From assembly GCA_018883105.1 (NCBI GenBank), contig VEQS01000007.1, positions 1-34,088 on the forward strand: a stretch of DNA of 34,088 nt. The letters run 5' to 3'. Source of the DNA: Phycisphaerales bacterium (GTDB taxonomy: Bacteria > Planctomycetota > Phycisphaerae > Phycisphaerales > SM1A02). Shown piece by piece: positions 26,358-34,088 of the stretch. Numbering within the stretch: position 1 is the stretch's first letter; each line of letters opens with the position of its first letter. The position numbers and the translations under genes are program-made. Under the pieces are notes generated by a model that made no database searches, had not been told where the DNA came from, and saw nothing but the letters and a program-made list of their open reading frames with translations.

Positions 26358-29243
26358 ATGGCCAAGCGCAGCTCCAAGTCCGCCGCCGGTCCCGCCGACG
26401 CGGACGGTGCGCCCGAACCCTCCGCACCCAAGGGCAGCTACAAGCTGGTCATCGTCGAGAGCCCCGCGAAGGCGAAGACGATCACCAAGTACCTCGGCGC
26501 CGGGTTCAAGGTCGAGGCGTCGAAGGGCCACATCCGTGACCTGCCGAAGCGCGCCCAGAAGGGAAGCAAGCAGCCGGTGCCGGGGGTGGACCTCGAGCGC
26601 CGCTTCGAGCCCACCTACGAGGTGAGCGACGACCGCAAGGCGCAGGTCACCGCGCTGAAGAAGCTGGCCAAGGGCGCGAGCGAGATCTGGTTCGCCACCG
26701 ACCTCGACCGCGAGGGCGAGGCGATCGCGTGGCACCTGGCCGAGCTGCTGGGCGTCGACCCGCTCAAGGCCAAGCGCGTCGAGTTCGACGAGATCACCCG
26801 CAGCGCGATCCTGAAGGCGTTCCAGGAGCCGCGGGCCATCGACATCAACCGTGTGAACGCGCAGCAGGCGCGGCGCATCCTCGACCGCATCGTGGGCTAC
26901 CTGGTGAGCCCGGTGCTGTGGAAGAAGGTCGCCGGCGGCCTGAGCGCGGGACGCGTGCAGAGCGTCGCGCTCAAGCTGGTGGTCGACCGCGAGCGCGAGA
27001 TCCGCGCCTTCCAGCCCGACGAGTACTGGAAGGTGGAGGCCGCGATGACGCCGGATCCGGCGCGCGGCGCGGCGCTCGCGAAGGAATGGCAGTCGTTCAT
27101 GGGCCGGCGCGACGAGCGCGGCCGCGGACCGACGGTGAAGGAACAGGCGCACTGGCTGGCGGAGCGCGACGGCATCGAGTGCGAGCTGGTGTCGGTGGGC
27201 GGCAGGCCCGTCGACCTCGGCCGCGAGGTCCCGAAGTACGAGGACCTGAGGGACTTCGGGACCGCGAAGTGCGCGGTCGCGGTGCCGGACTGGGTGCTCC
27301 GCAAGAAGGAAGAGGACAAGAAGTCGAAGACCCCGATCCCCCAGGAGCCGGGCTGGTTCGACGCGGGCGACGCGCTGATGGCGCGGGTGCGCGCGGTGGC
27401 CGAGGCGGTGGGCCTCGAGGGGGTGACGGTCGCGGACGGGGCGCCGGCCGCGGGGCTCGACCTGCGCAAGGATGCCGAGCCGGTCGGCTTCGCGCGCTGG
27501 CAACGCACGCTGCGCGGGTCGATCGGCACGGGCGTGCGCTACCGGGTGAAGTCGGTCGAGCGCACCGCGACGTCGAGCCGCCCGAAGGCGCCGTTCATCA
27601 CGAGCACGCTGCAGTCGAGCGCGAGCTACGCGCTCGGCTTCGGCACCGACCGCACCATGCGCGTGGCGCAGGCCCTGTACCAGGGCGTGAACGTGCCCGG
27701 CGAGGGGCCGGTGGGCCTGATCACCTACATGCGAACCGACTCGACGAACCTGTCGGGCGAGGCGCTCGGCACGGTGCGCGCCTTCATTGGCGAGCAGTAC
27801 GGAGCGCGGTACCTGCCCGAGAAGGCACGGTTCTACGGCTCGAGCAACAAGAGCGCGCAGGAGGCCCACGAGGCCATTCGCCCCACCAACGTCCGCCGCA
27901 CGCCCGAGAGCCTGCGCGGCGTGCTCGAGGAGGAGCAGTGGCGGCTCTACTCGCTCATCTGGCAGCGGTTCGTGGCGTGCCAGATGACCGATGCCGAGTA
28001 CGACTCGACGAGCGTGCTGCTCGAACGGAGCGACAAGGCGACCGGCGCGGTCTTCAAGGCCACCGGGCGCGTGCAGACCTTCGACGGCTACACCGTCACC
28101 GGCATCCGCGGCGAGGGCGAGGACCAGGAGCTCCCCGCCATGAAGGAAGGCCAGGAGATGGCGCCCTTCTGGATCGACCCGCAGCAGAAGTTCACGTCGC
28201 CGCCGTCGCGCTTCAACGAGGCGAGCCTGGTGCGCGAGCTCGAGAAGCAGGGCATCGGCCGCCCATCCACCTACGCGTCGATCATCAACACGATCGAGGA
28301 GCGCAAGTACGTCGAGCAGGCGAGCCGTGCCTTCCACGCCACCGACATCGGGATGGCCGTCTGCCAGTTCCTGGAGGAGCCCTTCAAGGGCGGCTTCATG
28401 GACGTGGGCTACACCCGGCGCATCGAGGAGGAGTTCGACGAGATCGCCGAGGGCAAGCGCGAGTGGCACGACATGCTCGGGGAGTTCTATGCCCCGTTCA
28501 AGAGCGTGGTCGCGGGCCTGATGGAGCGCGACCACGTGAAGGCGGCGGCCGAGCCCGCCCCCTATGCGTGCCCACAGTGCGGGCGCCGGTGCGAGTACCG
28601 GCTCGGGAAGACCGGGCGGTTCCTCTCCTGCAGCGGCTTCAGCGAGAAGGTGAAGATCGCGCAGCCGCCCACCAAGGCCGGCAAGGCGCGCAAGCCGAAG
28701 GAAGGCCCCGCGTGCAGCTATGCGGCGCCGGTGAACCGACAGGGCAAGCCGCTGCTCCCGGAGAAGGTCGACATCCGCTGCCCGGTGGACGGCGCGCCCA
28801 TGGTGCTGCGCACGGGCCGGTTCGGCGACTTCCTGACGAGCATCAACCGCGAGACCGAGTTCGTCCTGAACATCGACCGCAAGGGCGGCATCAAGTTCCC
28901 GTCGCCGCCGCCCTACGTGACCGACCTGCCCTGCCCCAAGTGCGGCGCGCCGATGAACCTGCGCACCGGCAAGCGCGGGCCGTGGCTCGGCTGCTCGAAG
29001 TTCCCCAAGTGCCGCGGGCGCGAGAGCTGGGCGAAGGTGCCCGCCGAGAAGCAGCAGGAACTGGAGAAGGCGCTCGGCCTGCACGAGGCCAACCAGCCGA
29101 AGTTCGAGATCGCCGCGCTCGACGGCACGCCGCTCAAGGAGGGAACGCCGGTGGCGGCGCTCCTCATCCCGGGCGAGGAAGCGCAGCTCACGATCCACCC
29201 CGACGCCGAGCGCGAGCGCCGGGCGATGGGCAAGGCCGGGTGA
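26358..29243 (+). CDS. topA: DNA topoisomerase I
   Basis: KLVIVESPAKAKTITKYLGAGFKVEASKGHIRDLP; WFATDLDREGEAIAWHL; GLITYMRTDSTNLS; C-terminal zinc-finger-like CPKCGAPMNLRTGKRGPWLGCSKFPKC. ATG at 26358; the track ORF start at 26091 lies inside miaA. Confidence 0.97.
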   Translation: MAKRSSKSAAGPADADGAPEPSAPKGSYKLVIVESPAKAKTITKYLGAGFKVEASKGHIRDLPKRAQKGSKQPVPGVDLERRFEPTYEVSDDRKAQVTALKKLAKGASEIWFATDLDREGEAIAWHLAELLGVDPLKAKRVEFDEITRSAILKAFQEPRAIDINRVNAQQARRILDRIVGYLVSPVLWKKVAGGLSAGRVQSVALKLVVDREREIRAFQPDEYWKVEAAMTPDPARGAALAKEWQSFMGRRDERGRGPTVKEQAHWLAERDGIECELVSVGGRPVDLGREVPKYEDLRDFGTAKCAVAVPDWVLRKKEEDKKSKTPIPQEPGWFDAGDALMARVRAVAEAVGLEGVTVADGAPAAGLDLRKDAEPVGFARWQRTLRGSIGTGVRYRVKSVERTATSSRPKAPFITSTLQSSASYALGFGTDRTMRVAQALYQGVNVPGEGPVGLITYMRTDSTNLSGEALGTVRAFIGEQYGARYLPEKARFYGSSNKSAQEAHEAIRPTNVRRTPESLRGVLEEEQWRLYSLIWQRFVACQMTDAEYDSTSVLLERSDKATGAVFKATGRVQTFDGYTVTGIRGEGEDQELPAMKEGQEMAPFWIDPQQKFTSPPSRFNEASLVRELEKQGIGRPSTYASIINTIEERKYVEQASRAFHATDIGMAVCQFLEEPFKGGFMDVGYTRRIEEEFDEIAEGKREWHDMLGEFYAPFKSVVAGLMERDHVKAAAEPAPYACPQCGRRCEYRLGKTGRFLSCSGFSEKVKIAQPPTKAGKARKPKEGPACSYAAPVNRQGKPLLPEKVDIRCPVDGAPMVLRTGRFGDFLTSINRETEFVLNIDRKGGIKFPSPPPYVTDLPCPKCGAPMNLRTGKRGPWLGCSKFPKCRGRESWAKVPAEKQQELEKALGLHEANQPKFEIAALDGTPLKEGTPVAALLIPGEEAQLTIHPDAERERRAMGKAG

Positions 29244-29314
29244 AAATGGTGCCAGGAACCCCTGTCCCCGATTTCCTGCGGAAATCGGGGACAGGGGTTC
29301 CTGGCACCTATTTC
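29242..29314. repeat. Long hairpin, REP/RAYT-like palindrome or bidirectional terminator
   Basis: Perfect 29-nt arms ggtgccaggaacccctgtccccgatttcc / ggaaatcggggacaggggttcctggcacc (29248-29276 and 29280-29308) with loop tgc; 4 more paired positions outside two mismatches. Confidence 0.9.
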
Positions 29315-30621
29315 CGCGTCGGTGTGCCGCCGGGGTAGCCGACCGCCATCACCGCGAGGCAGCCCAGCGCCATCCACATCGGCACCGAGAAGAGCTTGGT
29401 GAAGTCCATGTCGCCGCCGGCCTTCGCCCACGGCGCGACGATCGATCCGGCGAACCAGCTGCCGACGATGATGCCGATGCCGACGATCACCAGGTTGAAG
29501 AGGTTCTGCGCGGTGGCACGGACGTCGGCGGTGGTGTTCTCGTCGACGATCATGAAGGCCACGAAGATGAAGCAGCCGAAGCACAGCCCGTGGAGCGCGA
29601 GGCCTGCCATCACGAGCGGCGCGCTGTCGCCCATGTAGGCGAAGATCGCCATGCGCAGGGCGTAGGCCGCGAGCCCGATGAGGAGGAGCGACTTCCGGCT
29701 CAGCGTCTTCGCGAGCACCGGCATCGCCGCGAGCACGGCGATCTCGGACATCTGGCCGATGGTCATCAGGCCGCCGCCGCCCACGCCGAGGATGCCGTTC
29801 ACCCACTTGACGAAGCCGTCCGCGGCCGGGTTCCCCTGCAGCTTCGACAGGAACCCCGCCGTGTGCACGAAGTGGAACTGGTGGATCATGCTCACCGGCA
29901 CCGCGATCGCGAACAGGAGGAGGAGCGGCTGCACCCGGATCTCGGCGAGCGCCTCCGACACGGCCGACGCCTGCCGCGGCTTCGGCGAGGGCGGCGTGTG
30001 CGGCAGCGTCAGGCAGTAGACGCCCATGGCGAGGCCAAGGATCGCGCTGACCTTGAACGCCACCGCACGGCCGGCATTCTGCGCCGCCTCGACCTCGGCG
30101 GCCGAGACGCCCTCCGGGGTGTGCCAGCGCAGCAGGATGTGGCCCACCAGGATGCCGACCACGATCCAGCCGATCGTGCCCCACAGGCGCACCGGGCCGA
30201 AGTCCTCGTCGCGGTTCGGGAGGTGCGCGAAGGCGAGCGAGTTCGTCAGCGCGAGGGTCGGCGCGTACACCAGTCCGTACACCGCGGACACCGCGACGAA
30301 CGGCCAGAACGACGCGCTCTCGGCAAGGAGCCACACGAGGAACGCGCCCACGAAGTGGCTGACGGCGAGCATGCGCTCGGTGGCGAAGCGGCGGTCGGCG
30401 AGCTGGCCCGCGACGAACGGCCCGAGGATCGCGCCGGCGGCACCGGCGGCGAACACGGCGCTGACCTCGCCGTCGGAGAATTTCCGGTGCCCGGAGATGA
30501 ACGGGTAGAGGATCGGCAGCCACGCGCCCCAGATCGCGTACTGCAGGAACATCATGAGAGAGAGGCGGGTTCGGACGTAGAGGGGGGTTCCGCCGGGGGC
30601 GGATGCGGTCACGGTCGCCAT
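29308..30621 (-). CDS. MFS transporter, nucleoside:H+ symporter-like
   Basis: ATG at 30621: MATVTASAPGGTPLYVRTRLSLMMFLQYAIWGAWLPILYPFI...; about 12 hydrophobic segments. Stop TAG (29308-29310) lies in the hairpin. Confidence 0.85.
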   Translation of the reverse strand: MATVTASAPGGTPLYVRTRLSLMMFLQYAIWGAWLPILYPFISGHRKFSDGEVSAVFAAGAAGAILGPFVAGQLADRRFATERMLAVSHFVGAFLVWLLAESASFWPFVAVSAVYGLVYAPTLALTNSLAFAHLPNRDEDFGPVRLWGTIGWIVVGILVGHILLRWHTPEGVSAAEVEAAQNAGRAVAFKVSAILGLAMGVYCLTLPHTPPSPKPRQASAVSEALAEIRVQPLLLLFAIAVPVSMIHQFHFVHTAGFLSKLQGNPAADGFVKWVNGILGVGGGGLMTIGQMSEIAVLAAMPVLAKTLSRKSLLLIGLAAYALRMAIFAYMGDSAPLVMAGLALHGLCFGCFIFVAFMIVDENTTADVRATAQNLFNLVIVGIGIIVGSWFAGSIVAPWAKAGGDMDFTKLFSVPMWMALGCLAVMAVGYPGGTPTRK

Positions 30622-30646
30622 GTCCGGGAAGACTACACTTCTTCCC
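30622..30646. promoter_or_regulatory. Compact divergent promoter/operator between the MFS gene and ispG
   Basis: Perfect inverted repeat gggaaga (30626-30632)-ctacact-tcttccc (30640-30646); -10-like TACACT (30634-30639) just upstream of the ispG ATG. Confidence 0.45.
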
Positions 30647-31900
<1,254 letters not shown>

Positions 31901-31945
31901 GCGCCCGGCGGGCCCCGGCGGCTCCCGCACGACTGCACAACAACG

Positions 31946-32032
31946 GGTGGGGTGGCTGAGCGGTTGAAGGCACTCGACTTGAAATCGAGCAGACCCGCAA
32001 GGGTCTCAGGGGTTCGAATCCTCTCCCCACCG
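31946..32032 (+). tRNA. tRNA-Ser (UGA anticodon)
   Basis: Acceptor GGTGGGG/CCCCACC, D arm GCTGAGCGGTTGAAGGC, anticodon arm CTCGA-CTTGAAA-TCGAG, long variable arm AGACCCGCAAGGGTCT, T arm with GGTTCGAATCC. CCA not encoded. Confidence 0.97.
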
Positions 32033-32041
32033 CTTTCGTGA

Positions 32042-33103
32042 TCAGGGCGCCGGCCGGGCGGGTGCGTCGGCGGCGACAGGCGCCGATGGTGCGGGCGCCG
32101 CCTTCGCGAACACGCGCGCCGCCCACGTCCCCTCGACCAGCGTCGGCACGCTCCGCACCGTCGAGCGCGTCGTGATGAAGAGCGTCGTGCCGTCCTCGCC
32201 GCCGAAGCAGCAGTTGGACGGGCCGTCCGGGACGTCGAGGAATCCGCGTGGGCTGCCGTCGGCGGCGACGACCGCGATCCGGTCGTGGCCGGGGAGCGCG
32301 ATCCAGGCGTTGCCCTGCGCGTCGATCGCCAGGCCGTCTGCGCCGCCGGAGCCTTTGGGTGAGGCCGCAAAGGCGAGCGACACCTCGCCGCCGGGTCCGA
32401 GCTTGCCCGGGACGGCCGACACGCGGAACGCACGCGGGCGTGCGTAGTCGGCGACCCACAGCGTGCCACTGCCGCCGCCCTCGGGCGACCACCGGATGCC
32501 GTTTGGGCGCGTGGCGCCGACGGGCGAGTGGACGGGGTCGCCCGACGCCGGGATGCACCACACGCCTGTCCACTCCGGGTGCTTTCGGTCGCCCATGTTG
32601 GTGACCCAGAGGCGGCCGTCGCGGTCGAACGTCAGGTCGTTGAGGCCCGGCCGCGCGGCATCCGCCGAGAGCGCGCGCGGCGCGAGCGTCACCGCCCCGC
32701 CCTCGCCGGGGACGAGCGTGACCACCGAGCCGACGCGCATCTGGCAGCCGACGAGCGCGCCCTCCGCGGACCACGCAAGCCCGGAGAGGCCCTTCGTGCC
32801 GCCGGCGATCTTGGTACGCGCCCAGCCGCCCGGGCCCCTCTCAAGCCGGAAGACCTCGCTCGTGGCCAGGTCGCAGAATGTGATGTTCCCGCGTGCGTCG
32901 GCGGCAGGCCCCTCGGCGAAGCGAAGTCCGTCGACGAGCACCTCGATCCTCGCGTCGGGCGCGACGAGGCCCGGCACGCCGGCGGCCGGCGCGGGCGTCG
33001 TCGCGGCGACGATTGGCGCCTGCTCGACCGGCGGGTTCGGCTGCCCTGCCCCGTCCTGCGCGGCCGCCATGGTGGCCAGCACGCACGCGGCCACCGCGAT
33101 CAC
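32042..33103 (-). CDS. SMP-30/gluconolactonase-like beta-propeller protein, exported
   Basis: GTG start at 33103 overlaps the upstream stop (GTGA): VIAVAACVLATMAAAQ signal-like; RFAEGPAADARGNITFCDLATSEVFRLE; LNDLTFDRDGRLWVTNMG; ADGLAIDAQGNAWIALPG. Confidence 0.85.
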   Translation of the reverse strand: MIAVAACVLATMAAAQDGAGQPNPPVEQAPIVAATTPAPAAGVPGLVAPDARIEVLVDGLRFAEGPAADARGNITFCDLATSEVFRLERGPGGWARTKIAGGTKGLSGLAWSAEGALVGCQMRVGSVVTLVPGEGGAVTLAPRALSADAARPGLNDLTFDRDGRLWVTNMGDRKHPEWTGVWCIPASGDPVHSPVGATRPNGIRWSPEGGGSGTLWVADYARPRAFRVSAVPGKLGPGGEVSLAFAASPKGSGGADGLAIDAQGNAWIALPGHDRIAVVAADGSPRGFLDVPDGPSNCCFGGEDGTTLFITTRSTVRSVPTLVEGTWAARVFAKAAPAPSAPVAADAPARPAP

Positions 33104-34088
33104 GGCGTCGCCCCCTCGATCGGCGGCTCGCCGCGCATCACGCGGTCCCACGCGTTCGACTCGATGAGCTCGCCGACGAACCGGTCATAGGCGCGCGCGA
33201 AGCCGTCGAAGTCCCGGTCGAGGTAGACGGTGACCATCCAGACGCCCTTGTTGGACGTGCGCGCAAGCCGCTTGCCGCGCGCGTCGAGCGCGTCGCAGCC
33301 GTCGATCGCGGCGGGGATGGCGCCAGTCACCGCATCGGCGAGCATGCGCTCGAGGCCCGCGCGGTAGCGGCCGCCCTCGCCGTCACGGAGGAAGTGGACG
33401 AACGCCCACACCTGCGCGTAGTAGGCCAGCTGCGAGTCGCGGCTTTCCTCCAGGAACGACTGCGGCGTGCCCTCGAGGAGCGCGCGCAGCTCGACCAGGC
33501 GACCCTTGCGCGCGGTGGAACGCAGCTCGGCGTAGCGCTCGGCGTTGCGCCACGGCAGGAAGGTGGGTTCCGGCGCGCCCTTCGGCTGGCGGAAGCCCTC
33601 CATGAAGCAGGCGATCCCTTCCTCGAGCCACACGGGGAGCGCGTAGCGGAAGGTGGTCTGCGAGTACTGGTGCCATCCCTCGTGCGCGGCGATCGCCAGC
33701 GTGTCGCGCGGGCCGATGTCGTAGAGCACGGCCTCGCCCGCGGTGGTGAAGCCGCCGCGGCCCATCTTGAGGTACGGCGCCGCGTCGGAACCGAGGCGAT
33801 GCTCGGTGTAGCGCGCCCATTCCTCGCGGGTGCCGAAGACGCAGGCCTCGAGGCGGCGCGGCGGTGCGGGCAGCGGCACGAGCCCCGTGCGGTAGTTGCG
33901 CAGGGCCGCCTCGTAGAAGGCCGGCAGGCCGCCCGTGAAGTTCGCGCTGCGCAGCGACGAGCGGATCACCCAGTGCTGCGTGGCGATCTCCAGGCCGCTC
34001 ACCGAGCGCCACTTCCACTCGCGCGTCGAGAGGACCGGGCTTGCGGTCAGGACCGCGGGCAGTGCGCCGCGCGCGGATCCGGGAGAGG
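33100..34088 (-). CDS. DUF1570-like putative zinc metalloprotease, truncated at right window edge (N-terminus outside window)
   Basis: HEGWHQYSQTTFRYALPVWLEEGIACFMEG, HExxH plus downstream WLEEG. The frame stays open to the right edge (...LSTREWKWRSVSGLEIATQHW), so the GTG at 34002 in the track is probably internal. Confidence 0.7.
   Translation of the reverse strand, partial: SPGSARGALPAVLTASPVLSTREWKWRSVSGLEIATQHWVIRSSLRSANFTGGLPAFYEAALRNYRTGLVPLPAPPRRLEACVFGTREEWARYTEHRLGSDAAPYLKMGRGGFTTAGEAVLYDIGPRDTLAIAAHEGWHQYSQTTFRYALPVWLEEGIACFMEGFRQPKGAPEPTFLPWRNAERYAELRSTARKGRLVELRALLEGTPQSFLEESRDSQLAYYAQVWAFVHFLRDGEGGRYRAGLERMLADAVTGAIPAAIDGCDALDARGKRLARTSNKGVWMVTVYLDRDFDGFARAYDRFVGELIESNAWDRVMRGEPPIEGATP

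Noticed and set aside
26247-29198. 983-aa minus-strand ORF over topA
   Set aside because: Antisense shadow of a confidently identified topA.
31946-32032. tRNA-Ser as an integration site for a mobile island
   Set aside because: No integrase and no duplicated tRNA 3' end seen nearby; flanked by ordinary genes.

Overview
High-GC bacterial chromosomal segment. Gene content and protein flavour suggest a planctomycete, possibly a Phycisphaerae-like lineage; this is inference, as no search was run. The backbone is housekeeping and envelope genes: mreB-mreC-mreD, a GlmU-like sugar nucleotidyltransferase and polA; a MreC-like coiled-coil protein with a 57-aa membrane protein missing from the ORF track; lnt continuous in frame with a HEAT-repeat lipoprotein-like domain; accD; a histidine-phosphatase-fold protein without its RHG motif; rpe; a TlpA-like thioredoxin; pgk; miaA; topA; an MFS transporter; ispG; tRNA-Ser(UGA); an SMP-30-like protein; and a DUF1570-like metalloprotease cut by the right edge. 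Two accessory regions stand out. (1) At ~0-7 kb, a minus-strand cassette encodes a zinc-ribbon membrane protein, an atypical membrane-anchored kinase, an ECF-like sigma factor, an ankyrin membrane protein, two exported orphan proteins and a polyproline lipoprotein. (2) At ~7.05-9.78 kb, a defence/toxin-antitoxin island has XRE-Fic and AbiEi-AbiEii modules diverging from a lower-GC intergenic region rich in TGTGA-type inverted repeats. A near-perfect hairpin of about 73 bp also lies between topA and the convergent MFS gene and carries the MFS stop codon. Most long ORFs on the opposite strand are judged to be high-GC shadow ORFs.
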